NCBI GenBank assembly: GCA_023425455.1
Contig: JAFACP010000079.1
Span: forward strand, 1 to 5,525
From: Pseudomonadota bacterium
GTDB taxonomy: Bacteria; Pseudomonadota; Gammaproteobacteria; Enterobacterales; Enterobacteriaceae
Length of the DNA stretch: 5,525 nt
Reading direction: 5' to 3'
Part shown: piece by piece, positions 1-5,525 of the stretch
Layout of the letters: each line of letters opens with the position of its first letter
Numbering within the stretch: position 1 is the first letter of the stretch
Program-made: the position numbers and the translations under genes
Notes under the pieces: model-generated
What the model was told of the DNA's origin: nothing
The model's input: the letters and a program-made list of their open reading frames with translations, nothing else
The model's database searches: none

Positions 1-1461
1 GCTCAGCAGGTAACGGTAGCTGTCGCCGTCAGCGACAAACTCCAGCCGGTGAGTGATACAGGCGGGGGCGTCTTCCGCGTGATGTGACACGAACAGCAGC
101 TGCGTTTCCCCTTCGCCAATCAGCACATCCACAAAACGGCGGATCAGCTGGCGATTCAGCGGATCCAGCCCCTGGAGTGGTTCATCGAGTATCAGCAGCG
201 TCGGGTGTTTTACCAGCGCGCGGACAATCAACGCCAGCCGTTGCTGCCCCCATGACAGGCTGTGAAACGGCGCGTCAGCGACCCGGTTATCCATGCCCAG
301 AATATCCAGCCACTGTTGCGCCAGCTTGTGCTGCTTATCGGAAACCGCCTGATAGATGCCAATCGAGTCGAAGAAGCCCGACAGGATCACGTTACGCACG
401 GTGGTGCTGACACGGTACTCCAGGTGCAGGCTGCTGCTGACGTAGCCAATGTGTTTTTTAATATCCCAGATGGTTTCACCGCTGCCGCGACGACGGCCGA
501 ACAGCGTCAGATCGTTGCTGTAGCCCTGCGGATGATCGCCGGTAATCAGGCTTAACAGCGTGGATTTCCCCGCGCCGTTAGGGCCAACGATCTGCCAGTG
601 TTCGCCGGGGGAGACAGTCCAGCTCAGCTGATTGAGGATCGGACGATCGTTATAGGACACCACGCCATTTCGCAGGACGATCCGCGGCTGCTGCGGATCT
701 AAAGCGTGGCTGGCGCAGGGGGCATCCGGTTCGGGAAGGGAAATGCCGTCAAGCTTTTCGCTGTGCGCCAGCTGGGCGATCAGCGCCTGCTGCAGCAGTG
801 AGGCTTTGGCACCTGTTTCCGTCAGGCTACAGTCCGCCAGTACCCCGGCATGTTGCACAAAATTCGGAATTTCATCGAAGCGGTTGAGCACCAGCACGAC
901 GGTATAACCCTGCTGATTGAGCTGGTGCAGCAGCGTCGCCAGCTGCGCGCGGGACTGAACGTCGAGCCCGTCGAACGGCTCGTCGAGGATCAGCAGCTCC
1001 GGTTCGCTCATCAGCGCCTGGCACAGCAGTGTTTTTCGCGTTTCGCCGGTTGAAAGGTATTTAAAGCGCCGGTCCAGCAGCCCGTCGATGCCAAACTGTG
1101 CCGCCAGCGCCCGGCAGCGGGCGGCATCGTTGACCTCCTCCTGAATGATCTCCGCCGTGGTGCGGCCGGTATCTTCTTCGCCCGGGCTGAGTAAGTCGGT
1201 ATTGTTGCGCTGCCACTCATCGCTCACCAGCTTTTGCAGCTGTTCGAACGAGAGGCGCGTCAGGCGCCTGAAGTGACACTGGCGTTCGCCTTTCAGCTGG
1301 GTCAACTCCCCGGCCAGCGCGCGCGCCAGGGCGGATTTCCCGCTTCCATTGGTTCCGACAAACGCCCAGCTTTCACCCGCGCGTAAGGTTAAATCAGGAA
1401 GAGTGAGTATTCGGGTATCGCTAAGACGAAACGTGCCTTGCGAAATATGCAATGATGACAT
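1..1461 (-). CDS. modF: ModF, tandem ABC-type ATPase of the molybdate locus (3' end cut by window edge)
   Basis: The protein carries two ABC ATPase domains in one cytoplasmic chain. Domain 1 has Walker A GTNGSGKS at residues 36-43, signature LSTGE at 136-140 and Walker B with D160-E161. Domain 2 has Walker A GPNGAGKST at 293-301, signature LSWGQQ at 402-407 and Walker B with D426-E427. I read 487 uninterrupted codons; E. coli ModF has about 490 residues and its C-terminal YRY motif is already present here, so only a few codons and the stop lie beyond position 1. The start is fixed by an in-frame TAA at 1465-1467 just upstream, and a weak GGGA ribosome site lies at 1468-1471. The 67-bp gap after modE shows no terminator, so the two genes are probably co-transcribed. 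There is no membrane segment or transporter permease partner nearby. The family resembles ModC and PhrA-like ATPases, but its reaction partner is not established. In E. coli galE follows. Confidence 0.95.
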   Translation of the reverse strand, partial: MSSLHISQGTFRLSDTRILTLPDLTLRAGESWAFVGTNGSGKSALARALAGELTQLKGERQCHFRRLTRLSFEQLQKLVSDEWQRNNTDLLSPGEEDTGRTTAEIIQEEVNDAARCRALAAQFGIDGLLDRRFKYLSTGETRKTLLCQALMSEPELLILDEPFDGLDVQSRAQLATLLHQLNQQGYTVVLVLNRFDEIPNFVQHAGVLADCSLTETGAKASLLQQALIAQLAHSEKLDGISLPEPDAPCASHALDPQQPRIVLRNGVVSYNDRPILNQLSWTVSPGEHWQIVGPNGAGKSTLLSLITGDHPQGYSNDLTLFGRRRGSGETIWDIKKHIGYVSSSLHLEYRVSTTVRNVILSGFFDSIGIYQAVSDKQHKLAQQWLDILGMDNRVADAPFHSLSWGQQRLALIVRALVKHPTLLILDEPLQGLDPLNRQLIRRFVDVLIGEGETQLLFVSHHAEDAPACITHRLEFVADGDSYRYLLS

Positions 1462-1528
1462 TAGTTATCCCATTTTCTGCAGCGATAAACGTCAGAAATA
1501 CGCACTGTCGGCCCACTTGTCAATCTGC

Positions 1529-2317
1529 TCAGCACAACGTGGCGATAATGACCCGGTCTGCGTTGAAATATGCGGTCACCGCGGCGCCTTCTTCGAGTTC
1601 TGCCGCCTCGCTTACCGGAACCGTGGCACAGAGGAGCTGGCCATCCGGCAGGGTCATCAGCACTTCGCACTGCGCTTCGCTGCGTTCAATATGGCTGAGG
1701 GTGCCTGTGAGCTGGTTGTCGGCATCCCGGGCCTGCTCCGGGTGGCGCGTGATGCTCACCCACGGCGCTTTGAGCAACACCAGCACCTCTTTGCCCTCAT
1801 CAAGCCCAAGACGCTGGCCGCTCTGCGCGGTGATGGCGGCTTTCAGGCGGGTACTGCCGTCGGCGAGCAGGATCTCAATATGCTGCTGTACCTGCGAGTT
1901 ATCGCGGGCCGTCACCGTGCCAAACCACTGGTTTCGGGCGCTGGTTTGCAGTGAAAAACGGGCAATCGCGGCGAGCAGGCTGTCCAGCGGAACGTTGTCG
2001 TCATCGCTTAATACGTCGAAGGCTTTTTGCTGGATCTGGGCCAGCAGATCGTACAACTGAATCAATCGCTGACCGTAGCGGGTCAGCACCGCGCCGCCGC
2101 CGCCTTTGCCGCCGGTTGCCCGGTCGACCAGCGGATGTTCGCTCAGGGTATTCATCTCGTTGATCGCGTCCCAGGCGCTTTTATAGCTGATGGCGGCGTT
2201 TTTGGCCCCCTGGCTAATGGACCCGGTCTGTTCTATCTGTTTAAGCAGGGCGATACGTCGCGGATCGGCGAAAAGCTTCTGCTGAAGTCGTAGGGTGAGG
2301 AGAATTTCGGCCTGCAT
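1529..2317 (-). CDS. modE: ModE, molybdate-responsive transcriptional regulator
   Basis: ModE is a dimeric DNA-binding protein that senses cytoplasmic molybdate. When loaded it represses modABC, and in E. coli it activates some molybdoenzyme and cofactor genes. The 262 residues equal the E. coli length. The N-terminal half holds a LysR-like winged helix-turn-helix (about residues 30-65) and the family's glycine-rich stretch TGGKGGGG at 68-75. The C-terminal half has two Mop/TOBE repeats (about 126-191 and 200-262), including SARNQ at 126-130 and K183; S126, R128 and K183 correspond to oxyanion-contacting residues in E. coli ModE. The frame is open up to 2380, but I chose the start at 2315-2317 because the protein then begins MQAEILLTL as in E. 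coli, and AGGA lies 7 nt upstream (2325-2328). modF follows in the same direction. Its operator is recognisable in this window, upstream of modA. Confidence 0.97.
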   Translation of the reverse strand: MQAEILLTLRLQQKLFADPRRIALLKQIEQTGSISQGAKNAAISYKSAWDAINEMNTLSEHPLVDRATGGKGGGGAVLTRYGQRLIQLYDLLAQIQQKAFDVLSDDDNVPLDSLLAAIARFSLQTSARNQWFGTVTARDNSQVQQHIEILLADGSTRLKAAITAQSGQRLGLDEGKEVLVLLKAPWVSITRHPEQARDADNQLTGTLSHIERSEAQCEVLMTLPDGQLLCATVPVSEAAELEEGAAVTAYFNADRVIIATLC

Positions 2318-2340
2318 ATCAGAGTCCTGGCAAAAAGAGT

Positions 2341-2369
2341 ATTGTGACCCAAATGCGCCGGGGCGCAAA
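2341..2369 (-). promoter_or_regulatory. possible sigma-70 promoter of modE-modF
   Basis: On the minus strand a CACAAT hexamer (2341-2346, four of six matches to TATAAT) stands exactly 17 bp from TTTGCG (2364-2369, a poor match to TTGACA). It would start transcription about 15-20 nt upstream of the modE start codon. The pairing is weak and was chosen because spacing and position fit; no ModE-type palindrome is seen here, so autoregulation is not supported by sequence. Confidence 0.3.
2355..2366. repeat. short GC-rich inverted repeat between modE and acrZ
   Basis: GCGCC (2355-2359) and GGCGC (2362-2366) form 5-bp arms around a GG spacer, lying in the spacer of the proposed modE promoter. It might bind a regulator or be chance in GC-rich DNA. 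No known operator is recognised. Confidence 0.25.
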
Positions 2370-2373
2370 GCGC

Positions 2374-2392
2374 ACCGCACAAAAGGGGATGT
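2374..2392 (+). promoter_or_regulatory. weak candidate MarA/SoxS/Rob box upstream of acrZ
   Basis: The stretch begins ACCGCAC, matching the invariant left part of the marbox consensus (AYnGCAC). Its right half matches poorly. It lies just upstream of and touching the -35 position set by the TAGAAT hexamer at 2411-2416, which is where class II marboxes sit. In E. coli acrZ is known to be induced by MarA, SoxS and Rob, which makes a box expected here. The sequence match alone would not justify the call. Confidence 0.3.
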
Positions 2393-2416
2393 TTTTCTGA
2401 CTTTTAAGGGTAGAAT
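2388..2416 (+). promoter_or_regulatory. probable acrZ promoter
   Basis: TAGAAT at 2411-2416 matches five of six bases of the -10 consensus. The base run 17 bp upstream (GATGTT, 2388-2393) is not a recognisable -35, which would suit an activator-dependent promoter. The transcript would begin near 2423, giving a leader of about 20 nt that contains the GGAG ribosome site at 2435-2438. Confidence 0.4.
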
Positions 2417-2444
2417 AAGCCCTTCACACTATCTGGAGAACGCC

Positions 2445-2594
2445 ATGTTAGAGTTGTTGAAAAGTCTGGTATTCGCTGTGATCATGGTACCCGTAGTGAT
2501 GGCTATCATCCTCGGCGCTATTTACGGTCTGGGTGAAGTGTTCAACGTTTTTTCGAACATCGGTCACCGGGACCAGGCAAAAAAGCAGCATTAA
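2445..2594 (+). CDS. acrZ: AcrZ, small inner-membrane subunit of the AcrAB-TolC efflux pump
   Basis: This 49-residue protein (formerly YbhT) has the same length as E. coli AcrZ, is identical through the first 24 residues except near position 24, and shares the [12 protein letters not shown] stretch. In E. coli it binds the transmembrane part of AcrB and alters which drugs are exported. One membrane helix spans about residues 8-30 and contains P16, the kink that lets the helix follow the AcrB groove. The C-terminal tail (about 37-49) is polar and variable. The reading frame is open back to 2295, but homology starts at 2445 and GGAG lies 6 nt upstream at 2435-2438. The gene has its own promoter region and terminator, so it is transcribed separately from modABC although it lies between modE and modA. 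Confidence 0.96.
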   Translation: MLELLKSLVFAVIMVPVVMAIILGAIYGLGEVFNVFSNIGHRDQAKKQH

Positions 2595-2603
2595 TTCCCC
2601 CCC

Positions 2604-2634
2604 AAAACGCCAGGCGCAGCCCTGGCGTTTTGCT
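2604..2634 (+). terminator. intrinsic terminator after acrZ
   Basis: Perfect 11-bp arms (AAAACGCCAGG at 2604-2614 and its complement at 2621-2631) enclose a 6-nt loop. The right arm ends in TTTT, followed by GCTCTC, so the U-tract is short. It begins ten bases after the acrZ stop and separates acrZ from modABC. The stem also reads with four T on the other strand, but no minus-strand gene ends here. A run of seven C (2597-2603) precedes it. Confidence 0.85.
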
Positions 2635-2730
2635 CTCAAGTTTACGCCCTTCTCGCCGATAGTATTCTTAGCATCAGGCGCGGTTACTCACTAATCGGTA
2701 CGATTTAACGCTAGGATCTCCCTGTAGTTA

Positions 2731-2756
2731 TCGTTATATTTGTTCGTATATAACGA
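2731..2756. promoter_or_regulatory. ModE operator of modABC
   Basis: TCGTTATAT (2731-2739) and ATATAACGA (2748-2756) are perfect 9-bp inverted arms separated by 8 bp. This is the ModE recognition pattern: the E. coli modA operator has CGTTATAT and ACATAACG with the same 8-bp spacing, and there one arm is imperfect. The site lies 17 bp upstream of the modA start codon and overlaps the likely -10 element and transcription start, so molybdate-loaded ModE would block RNA polymerase directly. Confidence 0.93.
2735..2740 (+). promoter_or_regulatory. probable -10 element of the modABC promoter
   Basis: TATATT matches five of six -10 bases and lies within the left arm of the ModE operator, as expected from the E. 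coli arrangement. The predicted start is near 2747, giving a leader of about 27 nt. No good -35 is found at 16-18 bp spacing (TAGGAT at 2712-2717 is the closest by position). The remaining upstream DNA from 2636 to 2711 shows no site I can name. Confidence 0.55.
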
Positions 2757-2773
2757 AAAACCAGGAGTCACAA

Positions 2774-3550
2774 ATGGCACGTACATGGGTAGGCCTTTTC
2801 GCCGGGGCAACGCTGACGCTCTCTCTCGCCGGACAGGCGCTGGCTGACGAAGGTAAAATTACAGTCTTTGCCGCCGCCTCTTTGACCAATGCGCTGCAGG
2901 ATATCGCTGCGGTGTACAAAAAAGAGAAGCACGTTGAGGTTGTCTCTTCGTTTGCCTCTTCTTCCACGCTGGCACGCCAGATTGAAGCGGGGGCGCCCGC
3001 CGATCTGTTTATTTCTGCTGACCAGAAATGGATGGATTACGCGGTGGATAAGAAGTCAGTTGATACGGCAACCCGGGAGACGCTGCTGGGCAACAGCCTG
3101 GTGCTGGTTGCGCCAAAAGCCAGCACCCAGAGCGAAGTCGCTATCAACAAACAGACCAACTGGACCAGCCTGTTGAATGGCGGACGTCTGGCGGTTGGCG
3201 ATCCGCAACATGTTCCGGCCGGGATCTACGCCAAAGAGGCGTTGACCAAACTGGGTGCGTGGGAAACACTGTCCACGAAGCTGGCTCCGGCTGAAGACGT
3301 TCGCGGCGCGCTGGCGCTGGTTGAGCGCAATGAAGCTCCGCTGGGCATTGTGTATGGATCTGACGCGGTGGCCAGCAAGGGTGTAAAAGTGGTTGGCACC
3401 TTCCCGGAAGACTCCCGCAAGAAAGTGGAATATCCTGTTGCGATTGTTGATGGACACAAAAATGCGACGGTAACGGCCTTCTACGACTACCTGAAGGGGC
3501 CGCAAGCGTCGGCAATCTTTAAACGTTACGGATTTACGACTCACGAATGA
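2774..3550 (+). CDS. modA: ModA, periplasmic molybdate-binding protein
   Basis: ModA captures molybdate (and tungstate) in the periplasm and delivers it to ModBC. The 258-residue precursor (E. coli 257) begins with a Sec signal peptide: an Arg at position 3, a hydrophobic core at about 6-19, and an ALA motif before cleavage between A24 and D25, giving a mature protein starting DEGKITVF. All five E. coli oxyanion-contacting positions are kept in mature numbering: S12, S39, A125, V152 and Y170. The sequence differs from E. coli mainly at the surface, and the C-terminus is TTHE rather than TIK. AGGAG at 2763-2767 lies 6 nt before the ATG. The last four bases overlap modB. It is first in the modABC operon and follows the ModE operator. 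Confidence 0.98.
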   Translation: MARTWVGLFAGATLTLSLAGQALADEGKITVFAAASLTNALQDIAAVYKKEKHVEVVSSFASSSTLARQIEAGAPADLFISADQKWMDYAVDKKSVDTATRETLLGNSLVLVAPKASTQSEVAINKQTNWTSLLNGGRLAVGDPQHVPAGIYAKEALTKLGAWETLSTKLAPAEDVRGALALVERNEAPLGIVYGSDAVASKGVKVVGTFPEDSRKKVEYPVAIVDGHKNATVTAFYDYLKGPQASAIFKRYGFTTHE

Positions 3551-4236
3551 TATTGACCGATCCTGAATGGCAGGCTGTGCTGCTGAGCCTTAAAGTCTCT
3601 TCCCTGGCGGTTACGCTAAGTTTGCCCTTTGGGATCTTCTTCGCCTGGTTACTGGTTCGCTGCCGGTTTCCGGGCAAAGCCCTGCTCGATAGTCTTCTTC
3701 ATCTTCCTCTCGTCTTACCGCCCGTGGTGGTGGGATATTTGCTGCTGGTCGCGATGGGACGGCGCGGGTTTATCGGTGAATGGCTGTATGACTGGTTCGG
3801 GCTCACCTTCGCCTTTAGCTGGCGCGGCGCGGTATTAGCGGCGGCGGTGATGTCATTCCCGCTGATGGTACGGGCTATCCGTCTGGCGCTGGAAGGGGTT
3901 GATATCAAACTCGAACAGGCGGCGCGCACCCTGGGCGCCGGACGCTGGCGGGTGTTTTTTACCATTACCCTGCCGCTCACCCTGCCGGGGATCATCGTCG
4001 GGACGGTGCTGGCCTTTGCCCGCTCGCTGGGCGAATTTGGCGCGACCATTACCTTTGTCTCAAACATTCCCGGTGAGACGCGGACCATCCCGTCAGCGAT
4101 GTACACCCTTATCCAGACGCCGGGCGGGGAAGGTGCGGCCGCCCGGCTGTGCATCATCTCTATTGTGCTGGCGCTGGTATCGCTGCTGGTTTCGGAGTGG
4201 CTGGCGCGTCTTAGCCGCGAGCGGATGGGGAAATAA
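3547..4236 (+). CDS. modB: ModB, molybdate ABC transporter permease
   Basis: ModB forms the homodimeric membrane channel of the ModABC importer. Its 229 residues equal the E. coli length, and differences are few and conservative. Several hydrophobic membrane segments are visible, roughly at 12-36, 46-70, 90-112, 144-160 and 200-218. The cytoplasmic EAA loop that docks on ModC is clear at about 123-143 (EQAARTLG, then a TLP end). A conserved GETRTIP stretch lies at 176-182. The ATG overlaps the modA stop as ATGA (3547-3550), and no strong Shine-Dalgarno sequence precedes it, so translation is probably coupled to modA. modC begins two bases after its TAA. Confidence 0.98.
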   Translation: MILTDPEWQAVLLSLKVSSLAVTLSLPFGIFFAWLLVRCRFPGKALLDSLLHLPLVLPPVVVGYLLLVAMGRRGFIGEWLYDWFGLTFAFSWRGAVLAAAVMSFPLMVRAIRLALEGVDIKLEQAARTLGAGRWRVFFTITLPLTLPGIIVGTVLAFARSLGEFGATITFVSNIPGETRTIPSAMYTLIQTPGGEGAAARLCIISIVLALVSLLVSEWLARLSRERMGK

Positions 4237-4238
4237 CG

Positions 4239-5297
4239 ATGCTGGAACTGCACTTCTCCCAGACGCTGGGAAACCACTGCCTGGTACTCAATGAAACGCT
4301 GCCGGCCAGCGGGATCACCGCCATTTTTGGCGTCTCAGGCGCCGGCAAGACGTCGCTGATTAATGCGATTAGCGGCCTGACGCGCCCCCAGACCGGGCGC
4401 ATTGTCCTGAACAATCGTGTGCTAAACGACGTCGAAAACGGCATTTATCTGGCTCCGGAAAGGCGACGCATCGGTTATGTTTTCCAGGATGCGAGGCTAT
4501 TTCCGCACTACAGCGTTCGCGGCAACTTGCGCTACGGCATGGCGAAAAGCATGGCCGGGCAGTTTGATAAGCTGGTGGCGCTGCTGGGTATCGATGCGCT
4601 GCTCGACCGCCTTCCGTCCTCGCTTTCGGGCGGCGAGAAGCAGCGCGTTGCCATCGGTCGCGCGCTGTTGACGGCCCCGGAGCTGTTGCTGCTGGATGAA
4701 CCGCTGGCGTCGCTGGATATTCCGCGAAAGCGTGAGCTACTGCCCTATCTCCAGCGTCTGGCCCGTGAAATTAACATTCCGATGCTGTACGTCAGCCACT
4801 CGCTGGACGAAATTTTGCACCTCGCGGACAGAGTGCTGGTGCTGGAAGACGGCAACGTCAAGGCGTTCGGTAATCTGGAAGAGGTGTGGGGCAGCAGCGT
4901 GATGCACCCGTGGCTGCCGAAAGAGCAGCAAAGCAGCATTCTTAAGGTCAGCGTGCTGGAGCACCACCCGCACTATGCGATGACCGCGCTGGCGCTGGGC
5001 GATCAGCATTTGTGGGTCAACAAGCTCGATAAACCGCTGCAGTCCGCGCTGCGGATCCGCATTCAGGCGTCGGATGTCTCTCTGGTGTTGCAACCGCCGC
5101 TGCAAACCAGTATCCGTAACATCCTGCGCGCCAAAGTGGCGCAATGCTTTGACGATAACGGGCAGGTGGAAGTGCAGCTCGAGGTAGGCAGCCGGACGCT
5201 CTGGGCGCGTATCAGCCCCTGGGCCAGAGATGAATTAGGCATTAAACCTGGCCTCTGGCTGTACGCGCAAATTAAGAGCGTCTCAATCACGACCTGA
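4239..5297 (+). CDS. modC: ModC, molybdate importer ATPase with C-terminal Mop domain
   Basis: ModC hydrolyses ATP to drive molybdate import through ModB. The 352 residues match the E. coli length. The ABC domain (about 1-230) shows Walker A GVSGAGKT at 31-38, Q-loop glutamine Q83, signature LSGGE at 129-133, Walker B with D153-E154, a D-loop at SLD 158-160 and switch histidine H187. The C-terminal part (about 285-352) is the TOBE/Mop domain, which in some ModC proteins binds oxyanion and can inhibit transport. The ATG follows the modB stop by 2 nt, with GGGG at 4227-4230 as ribosome site. Its TGA abuts the stop codon of the convergent ybhA remnant, and no terminator hairpin is visible downstream. 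Confidence 0.98.
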   Translation: MLELHFSQTLGNHCLVLNETLPASGITAIFGVSGAGKTSLINAISGLTRPQTGRIVLNNRVLNDVENGIYLAPERRRIGYVFQDARLFPHYSVRGNLRYGMAKSMAGQFDKLVALLGIDALLDRLPSSLSGGEKQRVAIGRALLTAPELLLLDEPLASLDIPRKRELLPYLQRLAREINIPMLYVSHSLDEILHLADRVLVLEDGNVKAFGNLEEVWGSSVMHPWLPKEQQSSILKVSVLEHHPHYAMTALALGDQHLWVNKLDKPLQSALRIRIQASDVSLVLQPPLQTSIRNILRAKVAQCFDDNGQVEVQLEVGSRTLWARISPWARDELGIKPGLWLYAQIKSVSITT

Positions 5298-5435
5298 TCA
5301 CAGCAGATGGGTATAGATGTAGCGGGCGATGCTGTCAGTGGTGTTATCGCCAATGACTACGTCAGCGCGCGCTTTAACCGCATCATCGGCATTCCCCATC
5401 GCCACGCCTGTTCCGGCGGCCTCCAGCATACTGCT
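5298..5435 (-). pseudogene. ybhA: 3' remnant of ybhA, HAD-family phosphatase
   Basis: Reading leftward, codons 5432 to 5298 give 44 residues matching the C-terminus of E. coli YbhA (MLEAAGTGVAMGN near the start, IYTHLL at the end), followed by TGA. YbhA is a Cof-type HAD phosphatase of about 272 residues, in E. coli acting on pyridoxal phosphate and sugar phosphates. Here the match stops just before the residues that should form motif IV (GDNxND); motif IV, the DxDGT nucleophile motif and the rest of the first ~228 residues are not in this window. Upstream the frame continues through unrelated AT-rich codons to a TAA at 5478-5480, and the only ATG is at 5427-5429, inside the remnant. The fragment cannot be catalytic. 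An intact copy might be rebuilt elsewhere if the gene was split by integration. Confidence 0.85.
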
Positions 5436-5455
5436 CAAATAAAATGATGGGAATA

Positions 5456-5476
5456 TTTTCAATACTTTTTCAATAC
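5456..5476. repeat. two direct copies of a 10-bp repeat next to the ybhA breakpoint
   Basis: TTTTCAATAC occurs at 5456-5465 and again at 5467-5476, one base apart, so the period is 11 bp, about one helical turn. The pair lies about 20 bp outside the ybhA breakpoint. Direct repeats of this size near an attachment site can be integrase arm-binding sites, but AT-rich chance repetition is also possible. Confidence 0.6.
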
Positions 5477-5484
5477 ATTATTGA
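5470..5484. repeat. short inverted repeat in the AT-rich end
   Basis: TCAATA (5470-5475) and TATTGA (5479-5484) are perfect 6-bp arms around CAT. It overlaps the second direct repeat copy. It could be a protein site or chance. Confidence 0.35.
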
Positions 5485-5525
5485 GTGATGAGATGATTAG
5501 TGGTAAGTATTCCATCCCGGTGACC

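Larger units (their letters stand above)
5436..5525. other. AT-rich foreign-looking DNA replacing the 5' part of ybhA
   Basis: From about 5433-5436 to the window end, similarity to ybhA is lost and composition drops to about 32% G+C (29 of 90 by hand count), against clearly GC-rich neighbours. No ORF, tRNA or insertion-sequence end that I know can be read. It may be the edge of a prophage, integrative island or insertion element, or a rearrangement junction; an assembly error cannot be excluded from one sequence. Confidence 0.7.

Noticed and set aside
1462..1528. Terminator or second promoter between modE and modF
   Set aside because: No stable hairpin with a T-run and no convincing promoter pair is visible in this 67-bp gap.
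1349..2060. Two overlapping plus-strand open frames of about 200 codons opposite modE
   Set aside because: They shadow the well-conserved modE on the other strand and have no recognised protein similarity or ribosome site.
2318..2380. N-terminal extension of ModE by 21 codons
   Set aside because: The extension runs through the promoter region, lacks similarity to known ModE, and the start at 2317 has a good ribosome site and the conserved MQAEILLTL beginning.
2295..2444. Extension of the acrZ frame by 50 codons upstream
   Set aside because: It crosses the modE start and the acrZ promoter; known AcrZ begins [10 protein letters not shown], at 2445.
3056..3544. Open frames antisense to modA
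   Set aside because: modA is unambiguous here, and the antisense translations are low-complexity and unrelated to any family I know.
3699..4277. 192-codon open frame antisense to modB
   Set aside because: It lies fully opposite conserved modB codons, has an arginine- and serine-rich translation with no recognisable domain, and is explained by the codon bias of GC-rich DNA.
5063..5353. 96-codon minus-strand open frame across the modC end
   Set aside because: It is in a different frame from the ybhA remnant and opposite conserved modC codons; a shadow.
5436..5525. Terminal inverted repeat of a known insertion sequence
   Set aside because: I compared the junction mentally with the ends of IS1, IS2, IS5, IS10, IS30 and IS903 and saw no match; element type stays open.
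1..5525. CRISPR array, tRNA or rRNA genes
   Set aside because: No regularly spaced repeats or cloverleaf-forming sequence was found on either strand.

Overview
The window carries the molybdate uptake and regulation locus of a gamma-proteobacterium of the Enterobacterales. Every intact protein can be aligned from memory, nearly end to end, with its Escherichia coli counterpart, and the gene order modF-modE / acrZ / modA-modB-modC / ybhA is the enterobacterial one. The coding DNA is GC-rich. Protein differences from E. coli are scattered substitutions, which fits a relative such as Enterobacter, Citrobacter, Klebsiella or Kosakonia. I cannot fix the genus from the sequence alone.

Layout: positions 1-1461 (minus strand) hold modF, a tandem ABC ATPase that lacks only its last few codons at the window edge. 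Positions 1529-2317 (minus) hold modE, the molybdate-responsive repressor, and modE-modF form one leftward transcription unit. Positions 2318-2444 are a divergent intergenic region with likely promoters for modE (left) and acrZ (right). acrZ (2445-2594, plus) encodes the small membrane partner of the AcrAB-TolC drug efflux pump and is closed by a clear hairpin terminator. After about 180 bp containing a textbook ModE operator come modA (periplasmic molybdate-binding protein), modB (permease) and modC (ATPase), packed with a 4-bp overlap and a 2-bp gap (2774-5297).

The genes work as a feedback circuit. ModA captures molybdate, ModB and ModC import it, ModE binds the imported oxyanion and then covers the operator at the modA promoter to stop further synthesis. 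ModF is co-transcribed with ModE and its biochemical role is not well defined. acrZ is a functional outsider whose gene sits inside the locus.

The only clearly abnormal part is the right end. The convergent gene ybhA (HAD-family phosphatase) is present only as its last 44-45 codons (5298-5435). Upstream of that, homology stops abruptly and is replaced by about 90 bp of AT-rich DNA (about 32% G+C by hand count) containing an 11-bp-period direct repeat. This looks like the edge of an inserted element or a rearrangement breakpoint. The window ends before its identity can be read. Everything else is ordinary core genome.
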